Below, one piece after another: positions 49,631-57,831 of a stretch of 64,000 nt of DNA (positions within the stretch are counted from its first letter, which is position 1; each line of letters opens with the position of its first letter). The stretch comes from Caulobacter radicis (GTDB lineage Bacteria; Pseudomonadota; Alphaproteobacteria; Caulobacterales; Caulobacteraceae). The notes beneath the pieces are model-generated. The model saw only the letters and a program-made list of their open reading frames with translations, had not been told where the DNA came from and did not search any database. The position numbers and the translations under genes are program-made. Location of the stretch: the NCBI RefSeq assembly GCF_003094615.1, contig NZ_QDKO01000032.1, positions 186,001 through 250,000 of the forward strand, in the 5' to 3' direction.

Positions 49631-51517
49631 CTAGGCCGCCTCGGCCGCGGCCAGGCGCGCGGCCGAAGCCACGGCGTCCTCGATGGCGGTGTAGAGCTTG
49701 GTGACCTCGATGGGCTTGGCCACGTGGCCGTCCATGCCGGCGGCCAGGTAGCCTTCGACCTGATGGACCAGGGCGTTGGCGGTGACCGCCACGATCGGGG
49801 TGCGGGGACGGCCCTCGGCCTTCTCCAGCGAGCGGATGGTGCGGGCGGCTTCGACGCCGTCCATCACCGGCATGTGGATGTCCATCAGGATCACGTCGTG
49901 ACCGCCGGCGCGCCAGGCCTCGACGCAGGCCGCGCCGTCGGCGACCAGCGCCACCTCGGCGCCCAGGGGCGCGAGCACGGCGGCGATGACCTTCTGGTTG
50001 GTCAGGTTGTCGTCGGCGGCCAGCACGCGCAGGCGGCGCGGGGCGCTGTCGTCGAGCGGTTCGACCGCGACCGGCGCGGGGACCTGGATCTCGCCCTTGC
50101 CGCGCGGCATGGCCACGACGACGGTGAAGGTCGAGCCCTGGCCTTCGCGGCTCTGGACGTGGATGCCCCCGCCCATGACGGCGGCCAGCTCGCGGCAGAT
50201 CGACAGGCCAAGGCCCGAACCGCCGAAGCGGCGGGTGGTCGAGCTGTCGGCCTGGACGAACTTGTCGAACAGGCGCGGCACGATGTCGGCGGCGATGCCG
50301 ATGCCGGTGTCGGTGACGTCGATGCGCAGGCCCGAGCCGTCCTCGGCCGAGGCGAAGCGCACCGAGACCGCGCCCTCCAGCGTGAACTTCAGGGCGTTCG
50401 AGACCAGGTTGGTCAGGATCTGGCGCAGGCGGTCGACGTCGCCATGCCAGCCGCCAAGCGCCTCGGGGGCGACCATGACGCCGAACTCCAGGCCCTTGTC
50501 GCGGGCCTGGCCGACGAAGGTCTCGCGTAGCGAGGCGGCGAGGGCGGAAAGGTCGAAGTCGCGCTCGACCAGCTCCAGGCGGCCGGCCTCGATCTTCGAC
50601 AGGTCGAGCACGTCGTTCAGCACGGCCAGCAGCAGGCCGCCGGACTCGCGGATCACCGACAGGCGCTCGCGCTGCTTGGGCGACAGGTCGTCCATGGCCA
50701 TCACTTCGGTCATGGCCAGCACGCCGTTCAGCGGCGTGCGGATCTCGTGGCTCATATTGGCCAGGAAGTGCGACTTCAGCACGTTGGCGGCGTTGGCGTC
50801 GTCGCGGGCCTTGACCAGCTCGCCCATGGCCGAGCGCAGGTCGTGGTCGTTGGCTTCCAGGCGCGAGACCAGGTGGTTGAAGCTGTCGGTCAGGCTGTGG
50901 AAGACGTCGTCGTCGCTGGCCTGCTGCACGGGGCTGTAGCGGCCGCCCTGGGCCATGTCGTGCATGGCGTCCGACAGGCGCTGCATCGGCTTGGTCATGC
51001 GCCGGGCCAGGCTGTTGGCCAGAAGGATGGCCAGGCCCGCCGCGCCGAAGAACAGGGCGCCGGTCAGGGCCAGGTCGCGGGCCAAGATCTCGACCAGGCT
51101 GGGCTGGCGAGCCACCAGGGCCAACTCGCCGACCTTGCGGCCTTGCAGCACCACGGGGCGGGTCAGGGTCTCGACATTGGCCTCGTTGTCGACGCCGATG
51201 CGCGCGACGGTCTGGCCGGAAAGATCGGTGAGGCGCGCGCCGGCCACGTGCGGGGCGCGGATGACGGCGTCGAGGGCGCGGCTGGCGCCGACGGCGTTGT
51301 GGTCGGCCAGGGACGGGGCGGCGCCGGCGGCCACCATCTCGGCCAGGACGCGGTGGTTCTCGCGCGCTTCCTGCCGCGCCACGCTCCACTGCTGGAGCAT
51401 GAAGCACAGGCATGCGGCGGTGAGCGCGGCGACCGTGGTGCCCAGCGCCACGCCGGCGATTCGCGCCTGCAAGGGCGCGTGAGCGGCGGCTTCCGAATTG
51501 CGGCGCGTGTCGTCCAT
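49631..51517 (-). CDS. Membrane hybrid histidine kinase
   Basis: A 628-residue sensor kinase. Membrane helices lie at about 20-42 and 149-172, around a periplasmic or CHASE8-like sensor. A HAMP-like linker follows. The phospho-acceptor His257 is in FLANMSHEIRTPLNG. The ATPase has N (LVSNALKF), G1 (DTGIGIA) and G2 (GGSGLGL) boxes. A C-terminal receiver has Asp546 in DVILMDIHMPVMDG. I chose the ATG at 51517. The signal and the downstream phosphotransfer protein are not known. Confidence 0.93.
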   Translation of the reverse strand: MDDTRRNSEAAAHAPLQARIAGVALGTTVAALTAACLCFMLQQWSVARQEARENHRVLAEMVAAGAAPSLADHNAVGASRALDAVIRAPHVAGARLTDLSGQTVARIGVDNEANVETLTRPVVLQGRKVGELALVARQPSLVEILARDLALTGALFFGAAGLAILLANSLARRMTKPMQRLSDAMHDMAQGGRYSPVQQASDDDVFHSLTDSFNHLVSRLEANDHDLRSAMGELVKARDDANAANVLKSHFLANMSHEIRTPLNGVLAMTEVMAMDDLSPKQRERLSVIRESGGLLLAVLNDVLDLSKIEAGRLELVERDFDLSALAASLRETFVGQARDKGLEFGVMVAPEALGGWHGDVDRLRQILTNLVSNALKFTLEGAVSVRFASAEDGSGLRIDVTDTGIGIAADIVPRLFDKFVQADSSTTRRFGGSGLGLSICRELAAVMGGGIHVQSREGQGSTFTVVVAMPRGKGEIQVPAPVAVEPLDDSAPRRLRVLAADDNLTNQKVIAAVLAPLGAEVALVADGAACVEAWRAGGHDVILMDIHMPVMDGVEAARTIRSLEKAEGRPRTPIVAVTANALVHQVEGYLAAGMDGHVAKPIEVTKLYTAIEDAVASAARLAAAEAA

Positions 51518-51634
51518 GGCCCTTCCGCAGGTCAAACATGGCCATTTTGCCGCAAGGTTCCTAACGACTCGCTTCCAGTCCCAGGTGCAGTCGCGACAAA
51601 ACAACGCTAGGGCGCATTTTCGATTGCGGCCGCG

Positions 51635-51649
51635 TTAATGATTCGTTTA
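51635..51649 (+). promoter_or_regulatory. CtrA-like site with an embedded GATTC
   Basis: TTAA-TGATTCG-TTTA matches the CtrA consensus at 7 of 8 positions. Its spacer contains GATTC, a CcrM methylation site. It lies 33 bp upstream of the gene at 51682. Such overlap of a methylation site and a CtrA site is known at cell-cycle promoters. Confidence 0.5.
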
Positions 51650-51681
51650 CCTATTCACTCGGTTCTCTGGAGGAGTCGGGT

Positions 51682-52026
51682 GTGGAAAAAGTTTTCGTAG
51701 CTCAACGTGTCGCCAATAAGCTTTTCGCGACCGAGAACGCCGTTGATACGGCGATGATGGAAGCCGCCGAACTGATGGCGGACATGCTGAAGGCCCGTAA
51801 GGACCTCGGCCTGTCTGCGGTCGTCGGCGACAAGGCCAGCGCCAAGCTGGTCGAGGCCCTGGCCGCGCTGGGAGAAGCCCGCAGCGCCATGGTCGACATG
51901 CATGGCCAGCTGAACGAAGTGAAGCTGCGCATGGGCATCCGCACCAAGCTGGCGGGCGTCGAAGACAAGTCGGGCGACCTCGGTGGCACGACCGGTCACG
52001 CCGAAGGTCTTCGCACCGTCGCCTGA
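51682..52026 (+). CDS. Small helical protein, function unknown
   Basis: A 114-residue protein from a GTG with GGAGGAG upstream. It is mostly one or two helices (ENAVDTAMMEAAELMADMLKARKDLGLSAVVGDKASAKLVEALAALGEARSAMVDMHGQLNEVKLRM) with a Gly-rich tail. No signal or membrane segment. I do not recognise the family. A CtrA-like site in front and divergence from the hybrid kinase gene suggest a cell-cycle or signalling link, which is inference. Confidence 0.75.
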   Translation: MEKVFVAQRVANKLFATENAVDTAMMEAAELMADMLKARKDLGLSAVVGDKASAKLVEALAALGEARSAMVDMHGQLNEVKLRMGIRTKLAGVEDKSGDLGGTTGHAEGLRTVA

Positions 52027-52056
52027 CGGCAAAGTTGCAAGACTTTAACTTAGCAG

Positions 52057-52083
52057 GGCCCCTAATTTGCGTTAGGGGCCTTT
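52057..52083 (+). terminator. Terminator after the small helical protein gene
   Basis: A perfect 9-bp stem (GGCCCCTAA with its complement) is followed by TTT. It ends 4 bp before the next ATG, so it could also shape that gene's 5' end. Confidence 0.75.
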
Positions 52084-52086
52084 CGC

Positions 52087-52512
52087 ATGCTTGCTAGCGC
52101 CATCTCCGCCGCGATCTGGATTGCGATCGTCTCGCTGGTGGCCTTCGCATGGCTGAAGGGAAGTCGTCCCGAACGCATGGGATCCCTGGCCGTGCTGCTG
52201 GGCGCCCTGGCCGTGATGATCACCCACAAGCTGCTGCCGGAAGGCGTGCAGGCGGTCGTGCTGCTGGTCATCGACGCGGCCCTGGCCGTCGCCTTCCTGA
52301 TGCTGGCCATGCGCTTCGTCAGCCAGTGGCTGGGCGTGGCGATGATCCTGCAGGCGGTGCAGTTCAGCCTGCACGCCTACTATCTCGTGGTCGAGAAGCC
52401 GCACGACTACCTCTACAGAAGCGTCAACAACATCAACACCATCGGCGTGCTGCTGGCGGTGCTGGTGGGCACGCTGCTGGCCTGGCGCCGCAACGCCCGC
52501 GCCGCAAAATAA
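52087..52512 (+). CDS. Four-helix membrane protein of unknown function
   Basis: A 141-residue inner-membrane protein with four hydrophobic segments (AISAAIWIAIVSLVAFAWL; MGSLAVLLGALAVMITHKLL; AVVLLVIDAALAVAFLMLAMRFV; INTIGVLLAVLVGTLLAW) and an Arg-rich tail. No transport motif is seen. The start lies just after a terminator hairpin, with no clear ribosome site. The family is not recognised. Confidence 0.72.
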   Translation: MLASAISAAIWIAIVSLVAFAWLKGSRPERMGSLAVLLGALAVMITHKLLPEGVQAVVLLVIDAALAVAFLMLAMRFVSQWLGVAMILQAVQFSLHAYYLVVEKPHDYLYRSVNNINTIGVLLAVLVGTLLAWRRNARAAK

Positions 52513-52580
52513 TTGCCCTGGCCGGACGATCGGTCGCGGCCCGTGGAATAAAATTTCAAAATTTCGGTCTTGCCTTCCGA

Positions 52581-52659
52581 GCGAAAACGCGGTTTTTCGC
52601 CGGCGGGCCACGCCCCCCCAACGGGGCGCAGTCCATCTGTAAGGATGGGAGACATCGCC
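52581..52659 (+). promoter_or_regulatory. Structured leader of serC (serC-motif-like)
   Basis: Three hairpins precede serC: GCGAAAAC...GTTTTTCGC (52581-52600), CGCCCC-N6-GGGGCG (52611-52628) and CCATC-TGTAAG-GATGG (52633-52648). The last overlaps the likely ribosome site. A two-hairpin serC leader motif is known in alphaproteobacteria. The match here is by position and outline, not by alignment. Confidence 0.5.
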
Positions 52660-53835
52660 ATGACTACCCTCGCCAAGCCGGCAATCCGTCCGGCTCGCCC
52701 CGAGTTCTCTTCCGGCCCCTGCGCCAAGCGCCCCGGCTGGTCCCCCGAAAATCTGAGGAACGCGGTCCTGGGCCGCTCGCACCGCTCCAAGCTGGGCAAG
52801 GCGCGCCTGAAGGCCGCCATCGACCAGACGCGCGACGTGCTGGAAGTGCCCGCCGAGTTCCTGATCGGCATCGTCCCCGGTTCGGACACCGGCGCCGTCG
52901 AGATGGCGATGTGGTCGATGCTGGGCGCCCGCCCCGTGCAGCTGATGGCCTTCGAGTCCTTCGGCAAGGACTGGGTCACGGACGTCACCAAGCAACTGAA
53001 GCTGCCCGACGTCGAGGTGCTGAGCGCCCCGTACGGCGAGCTGCCTGACACCGCCAAGGTCGATCCTACCAAGGACCTGGTCTTCACCTGGAACGGCACG
53101 ACCTCGGGCGTGCGCGTGCCCAACGCCGACTTCATCTCGGCCGACCGTGAAGGAATCACCATCTGCGACGCCACCAGCGCCGCCTTCGCCCAGGACCTGG
53201 ACTGGACCAAGCTCGATGTCGTGACCTTCTCCTGGCAGAAGGCGCTGGGCGGCGAGGGCGCGCACGGGATCCTGATCCTGTCGCCGCGCGCCGTGGCCCG
53301 CCTGGAAAGCTACGTCCCGGCCTGGCCGATGCCCAAGCTCTTCCGCATGACCAAGAACGGCAAGGTCACGCTCGACCTGTTCGAGGGCGCGACGATCAAC
53401 ACCCCCTCGATGCTGTGCGTGGAAGACGCCCTGGACGCCCTGCAATGGGGCGCCTCGATCGGCGGCCTGCAGGCCATGCAGGGCCGCGCCGACCAGAACC
53501 TCAAGGTCCTGGCCGACTGGGTCGAGAAGACCGAGTGGGTCGACTTCCTGGCCGCCTCGCCGGAAATCCGCTCCAACACCTCGGTCTGCCTGAAGGTGGT
53601 GGACGCCCAGATCGCCGCCCTGCCGGCCGACGCCCAGGCCGACTTCGCCAAGAAGCTGGCCAGCCTGCTCGAGAAGGAGGGCGCGGCCCTCGATATCGGC
53701 GGCTATCGCGACGCTCCGGCCGGCCTGCGCATCTGGTGCGGCGCGACGGTGGAGGCTTCGGATCTCGAGGCCCTGACGCCGTGGCTCGACTGGGCCTTCG
53801 CCGAGACCAAGGCGGCCACGCTCCAGGCGGCCTGA
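52660..53835 (+). CDS. serC: Phosphoserine transaminase SerC
   Basis: A 391-residue PLP enzyme making 3-phosphoserine from phosphohydroxypyruvate and glutamate. The PLP lysine is Lys194 in SWQKALGG. FSSGPCAKRPGW, IVPGSDTGAVEMAMWSM and VFTWNGTTSGVRV are family segments for the alphaproteobacterial type. I chose the ATG at 52660, after a structured leader. It begins the serC - HEAGH gene - serA unit. Confidence 0.96.
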   Translation: MTTLAKPAIRPARPEFSSGPCAKRPGWSPENLRNAVLGRSHRSKLGKARLKAAIDQTRDVLEVPAEFLIGIVPGSDTGAVEMAMWSMLGARPVQLMAFESFGKDWVTDVTKQLKLPDVEVLSAPYGELPDTAKVDPTKDLVFTWNGTTSGVRVPNADFISADREGITICDATSAAFAQDLDWTKLDVVTFSWQKALGGEGAHGILILSPRAVARLESYVPAWPMPKLFRMTKNGKVTLDLFEGATINTPSMLCVEDALDALQWGASIGGLQAMQGRADQNLKVLADWVEKTEWVDFLAASPEIRSNTSVCLKVVDAQIAALPADAQADFAKKLASLLEKEGAALDIGGYRDAPAGLRIWCGATVEASDLEALTPWLDWAFAETKAATLQAA

Positions 53836-53840
53836 AGCCG

Positions 53841-54320
53841 GTGTTCGCCGATCCCCTGACGCAGCGCCTGGCCGACTTCGTCGTCGGCATCGGCATCGAC
53901 GTCACGGCGGGCGATTTGCCCGACGACACCTTCCTTCCCGGAGTGGACATCCGCTTCGGGGGGCTGGTGATCGACGAGCAGCGTCTCGCCCATCCCGGCG
54001 ACATCCTGCACGAGGCCGGCCACATCGCCGTCACCGAACCGCAAGGCCGCAAGGCCGAACGGCTCGAACCCACCGACGGCGAGGAGATGGCCGCCCTGGC
54101 GTGGTCCTGGGCCGCCCTGACCCACCTGGAGCTCGACCCGAGCGTCGTCTTCCATCCGGAAGGCTACAAGGGCGACGCCGGGTGGCTGGTCGAGACCTTC
54201 ACGTCCGGCGGCGCCATCGGCGTGCCTCTGCTTCAGTTCTACGGCCTTGCCCTCGAGCCGCGCCTGGCGGCCGAGCGCGGGGTCGCTCCCTTCCCGCACA
54301 TGCTGCGCTGGCTTCGCTGA
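53841..54320 (+). CDS. Protein with a HEAGH motif between serC and serA
   Basis: A 159-residue protein from a GTG 5 bases after the serC stop. It contains GDILHEAGHIAVTEPQGRK, a HExGH sequence like metal sites of zinc proteases and related proteins. The rest (PTDGEEMAALAWSWAALTHLELDPSVVFHPEGYKGDAGWLVETFTSGGAIGVPLLQFYGL) is not recognised. There is no signal peptide. It may bind metal in the cytosol. The ribosome site is weak. It lies inside a serine synthesis operon, 59 bp from serA. Confidence 0.75.
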   Translation: MFADPLTQRLADFVVGIGIDVTAGDLPDDTFLPGVDIRFGGLVIDEQRLAHPGDILHEAGHIAVTEPQGRKAERLEPTDGEEMAALAWSWAALTHLELDPSVVFHPEGYKGDAGWLVETFTSGGAIGVPLLQFYGLALEPRLAAERGVAPFPHMLRWLR

Positions 54321-54379
54321 GCGCGGCTTTCGAAACAAAGACACATCGCGGTCCGACCGCCGACAAGGAACACCTGACC

Positions 54380-55957
54380 ATGGCTCCTCGCGTCCTCATC
54401 GCCGACAAGCTTTCCCCCGCCGCCGTCGACATCTTCAAGAACCGCGGCCTCGACTTCGACATCAAGGTCGGCCTGTCGAAGGACGAACTTATCGCCGTCA
54501 TCGGCGACTATGACGGCATCGCCATCCGCTCGGGCGCCAAGCTCGACAAGGACGTGATCGCCGCCGCCCACAAGCTGCAGGTCATCGCCCGCGCCGGCAT
54601 CGGCGTCGACAACGTCGACATCCCGGCCGCCACCGCCAAGGGCATCGTGGTGATGAACACCCCGTTCGGCAACTCGATCACCACGGCCGAGCACGCCATC
54701 GCCATGATGTTCGCCCTGGCCCGCCAGATCCCGGCCGCCGACGTCTCCACGCAAGCCGGCAAGTGGGAAAAGAACCGCTTCATGGGCGTGGAGCTCTACG
54801 CCAAGACCCTGGGCCTGATCGGCGCCGGCAACATCGGCGGCATCGTCGCCGACCGCGCCCTGGGCCTGAAGATGAAGGTCGTGGCCTACGACCCCTTCCT
54901 GTCGCCCGAGCGCGCCATCGAGATGGGCGTCGAGAAGGTCGAGCTGGAAGAGCTGCTGGCCCGCGCCGACGTCATCACCCTGCACACCCCGCTGACCGAC
55001 AAGACCCGCAACATCCTGTCGGCCGAGAACCTGGCCAAGACCAAGAAGGGCGTGCTGATCGTCAACTGCGCCCGCGGCGGCCTGGTCGACGAAGCCGCCC
55101 TGCGCAAGCTGCTCGACGAAGGTCACGTGGCCGGCGCCGGCTTCGACGTGTTCGTCACCGAACCGGCCAAGGAAAACCCGCTGTTCGGGTCGGACAAGGT
55201 GGTGGCCACCCCGCACCTGGGCGCCTCGACCTCGGAAGCCCAGGAGAACGTGGCCCTGCAGGTCGCCGAGCAGGTCAGCGACTACCTGCTGACCGGCGCC
55301 GTGACCAACGCGCTCAACAGCCCCTCGGTCAGCGCCGAGGAAGCCCCGAAGCTGAAGCCGTTCGTGGCCCTGGCCGAGAAGATCGGCGCCCTGGCCGGTC
55401 AGATGGTCGACTTCGGCATCAAGGCCATCGACATCGCCTTCGAGGGCGAGGTCTCCAACCTCAACGTCAAGCCGCTGACCTCGGCCGCTCTCGCCGGCGT
55501 GCTCAAGCCGATGCTGGCCGAGATCAACATGGTCTCGGCCCCGGCCGTGGCCAAGGAACGCGGCGTGACCGTCTCGGAAAGCCGCCAGGAAAAGAGCCCG
55601 ACCTACGACTCGCTGCTGCGCGTGACCATCACCACCGAAAAGGGCAAGCGCGCCTTCGCCGGCACGGTGATCGCCGGCGCCCCGCGCGTCATCGAGGTCA
55701 AGGGCATGGAGCTGGACGCGGGCTTCTCGCCGGCCATGCTCTACATCAACAACCTGGACAAGCCGGGCTTCATCGGCGCCCTGGGCATGCTGCTGGGCGA
55801 AGCGGGCGTCAACATCGCCACCTTCAACCTGGGCCGCGTCTCGGCTGACGAAGACGCCATCGCCCTGGTCGGCGTCGACCAGGCCCCGAGCGAAGAGCTG
55901 CTGGCCAAGATCCAGGCCCTGCCGCACGTGAAGGAAGCCCGCGCGCTGACCTTCTAA
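54380..55957 (+). CDS. serA: D-3-phosphoglycerate dehydrogenase SerA
   Basis: A 525-residue enzyme for the first step of serine synthesis. The NAD motif is LIGAGNIGGIVADRAL (GAGNIG 148-153). The catalytic His is in TPHLGASTSEAQ. The C-terminus has the long form: an intervening domain, then an ACT regulatory domain (LDKPGFIGALGMLLGEAGVNIATFNLGR). That length and domain order fit the long type that serine may inhibit. The ATG at 54380 follows AAGGAA. Confidence 0.97.
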   Translation: MAPRVLIADKLSPAAVDIFKNRGLDFDIKVGLSKDELIAVIGDYDGIAIRSGAKLDKDVIAAAHKLQVIARAGIGVDNVDIPAATAKGIVVMNTPFGNSITTAEHAIAMMFALARQIPAADVSTQAGKWEKNRFMGVELYAKTLGLIGAGNIGGIVADRALGLKMKVVAYDPFLSPERAIEMGVEKVELEELLARADVITLHTPLTDKTRNILSAENLAKTKKGVLIVNCARGGLVDEAALRKLLDEGHVAGAGFDVFVTEPAKENPLFGSDKVVATPHLGASTSEAQENVALQVAEQVSDYLLTGAVTNALNSPSVSAEEAPKLKPFVALAEKIGALAGQMVDFGIKAIDIAFEGEVSNLNVKPLTSAALAGVLKPMLAEINMVSAPAVAKERGVTVSESRQEKSPTYDSLLRVTITTEKGKRAFAGTVIAGAPRVIEVKGMELDAGFSPAMLYINNLDKPGFIGALGMLLGEAGVNIATFNLGRVSADEDAIALVGVDQAPSEELLAKIQALPHVKEARALTF

Positions 55958-55979
55958 GGACTGAACGACCCTGCGTGAT

Positions 55980-56064
55980 CCTCGTCCTTCGACAAGCTCA
56001 GGATGAGGATCATGCTTGGCCTCGACGACAGAGAAACCTCACCTGAGCCTGTCGAAGGGCGAGG
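55980..56064. repeat. Family C intergenic inverted repeat, copy 3
   Basis: Left arm CCTCGTCCTTCGACAAGCTC...GATGAGG is identical in its first 20 bases to copy 1. The right arm is CCTCACCTGAGCCTGTCGAAGGGCGAGG. It follows serA. The rest of the 230-bp gap to the VanZ gene shows no gene. Confidence 0.8.
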
Positions 56065-56187
56065 TTTCCGCCGCGCGATTGCAGTTCCCGTGCAGAGCCC
56101 GACAAGAATGGCCGCTCCGGCTCGCGCGCCATTTTCACGCCCCAGGTGAGCGGCTAGGGCAGGGGCTCGCCTCGTCCAGGAGCCCGA

Positions 56188-56556
56188 ATGTCCCGCAGCT
56201 TCAAGCGCAAGATCAACTGGCTGGCCTTCGCCGTCTTCGCGGCGGCCGCCGGCTATGCGTTCTGGAAGGCGATCACGCCGGGCGACGACAGCGTCGGCCT
56301 GATCCCGTGGGACAAGGCCAAGCACTTCATCGTCTTCTACGTCCTGGCCGTGCTGGGCTGCCTGGCCCTGCCCAAGAGCCGGCTGTGGCGGATCGGCCTG
56401 GCCTTGGTGGTCTTCGGCGGCCTGATCGAGATCGTGCAGCATTTCACGGGGCGCGACATGTCGTGGGGCGACCTTGTCGCCGACTTCTGCGGCGTGGCGG
56501 CGGCCTACGCCTACAGCCTGGTCGGGGCGATCCGCCGCAAGCTGCCCGCCGGCTGA
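56188..56556 (+). CDS. VanZ-like membrane protein
   Basis: A 122-residue membrane protein of the VanZ-like family. Helices are at about 10-28, 45-61 (AKHFIVFYVLAVLGCLAL), 68-85 (IGLALVVFGGLIEIVQ) and near the end. The family motif DKAKHF and IEIVQHFTGRDMSWGDLVADFCGVAAAYAY are clear. VanZ gives low-level teicoplanin resistance in some Gram-positives, but function in proteobacteria is not known. It lies 37 bp before an acyltransferase gene. Confidence 0.85.
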   Translation: MSRSFKRKINWLAFAVFAAAAGYAFWKAITPGDDSVGLIPWDKAKHFIVFYVLAVLGCLALPKSRLWRIGLALVVFGGLIEIVQHFTGRDMSWGDLVADFCGVAAAYAYSLVGAIRRKLPAG

Positions 56557-56593
56557 GCTTGACCGTTTCCGGCGGCGCGCTCACCACTGGCGC

Positions 56594-57715
56594 GTGAAGA
56601 AGTTCCCGCCGCTCAAGACCGATTCCGACGACATGCTGCACCTGGACGCCCTGCGGGCGCTGGGCGCGGTGCTGATCGTCGTCTTCCACTTCAACCGGTT
56701 CATCAATATCGACGGCCGCTGGCAGGCGGTGGACGACACGGTCAAGAGCTTCAGCCTGCTCGTCGACCTGTTCTTCGTGATCTCCGGCTATGTGATCAGC
56801 GCCGTCTATACGGGACGGATCCGCACGCTCTCGGACTTCCGCTGGTTCCTGCAGAAGCGGGTGGCGCGGCTGATGCCGCTGCACTGGCTGACGCTGGGCG
56901 TCTTCGTCGTCATCGCGATCGCCGGGGTCATGGGCCTGGTCAATGACCGCGACCCCAGCCGCTACGACCCCGCCTGCGTCGTGCCCAACCTCCTGAACCT
57001 GCAGGCGTTCGGCATCTGCCGGGCCCAGACCTTCAATTTCGTCAGCTGGTCGATCAGCGCCGAGTGGGCGATGTATTTGGCTCTGCCTCTGCTCTTCTGG
57101 CTGGCGATGCGGGGGACGGCCTGGCTGATCCTGGTCACCGCCGTGATCCTGGCGGCGCTGTTCGCGATCCCGTCCGAGCAGCCCTTCCACATGTGGACCG
57201 CCGACTTCGGCGTCGCCCGGGCCGCGCCCGGCTTCCTGGTGGGCATGATCGCCTACAAGGTCCGCGGGGCCCTGGGCCGCCTGCCGGGCGCGCGCTGGTG
57301 GTTCTTCGCCTCGTGCCTCGCCTTCGTCGCCGGCTGCGCCGTGCAGTTGGACCGCGACCTGCTCCTGTTCGCCTGCTACGCCGTCGGCCTGCTGGGCGTG
57401 GCGGCCGATAACGCGCCGGTGAAGCCCGGCCCCGTGGTGCGCTGGCTGGCGCCCTGGGGGCAGCTGTCCTACTCGATCTACATGCTCCACCCGATCGTGC
57501 TGAAGATCGCCCTGAACTGGGTGGGTCTTGGCATGCTGCACCTGGATGGCGACGTCATGCGCCTGTGGTGCCTCTTCTGGGGGCTCGTGCTGATCCCGGT
57601 CAGCTATGCGTCGCTGATGTATTTCGAGAAACCGGCGCGCGATGCGATCGCGGGCTGGGGGAAGAAGCCCAAGAAAAACCTCTCCCGTGGGGAGAGGGAG
57701 GGGCCCGCCGCGTAG
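56594..57715 (+). CDS. Acyltransferase family 3 membrane protein
   Basis: A 373-residue multi-pass membrane protein of the OafA/WecH acyltransferase 3 family. It starts HLDALRALGAVLIVVFHFNRF, with the conserved R and H of the family, and has about ten hydrophobic segments. It should acylate a surface sugar or lipid; the substrate is unknown. GTG at 56594 is chosen; ATG at 56633 is the alternative. The last 12 codons (NLSRGEREGPAA) lie in a family A repeat. Confidence 0.88.
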   Translation: MKKFPPLKTDSDDMLHLDALRALGAVLIVVFHFNRFINIDGRWQAVDDTVKSFSLLVDLFFVISGYVISAVYTGRIRTLSDFRWFLQKRVARLMPLHWLTLGVFVVIAIAGVMGLVNDRDPSRYDPACVVPNLLNLQAFGICRAQTFNFVSWSISAEWAMYLALPLLFWLAMRGTAWLILVTAVILAALFAIPSEQPFHMWTADFGVARAAPGFLVGMIAYKVRGALGRLPGARWWFFASCLAFVAGCAVQLDRDLLLFACYAVGLLGVAADNAPVKPGPVVRWLAPWGQLSYSIYMLHPIVLKIALNWVGLGMLHLDGDVMRLWCLFWGLVLIPVSYASLMYFEKPARDAIAGWGKKPKKNLSRGEREGPAA

Positions 57716-57811
57716 CGGTGGGAGGGTGAGGGCGTACGCCTTCGACCGCTTTAACCCCTCATCCTCCCACGCCTGACGGCGCGGGCCCCTCCTTCTCCCT
57801 ATGGGAGAAGG
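57679..57811. repeat. Family A intergenic inverted-repeat element, copy 3
   Basis: Left end CCTCTCCC-GTGG-GGAGAGG, then GAGGGGCCCGCCGCG...GGTGGGAGGGTGAGGG. Right end AACCCCTCATCCTCCCACGCC...GGGCCCCTCCTTCTCCC-TAT-GGGAGAAGG. Its left end supplies the acyltransferase stop codon (57713-57715). Confidence 0.8.
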
Positions 57812-57831
57812 TGCGAGGTGTGGGAGAAGGG

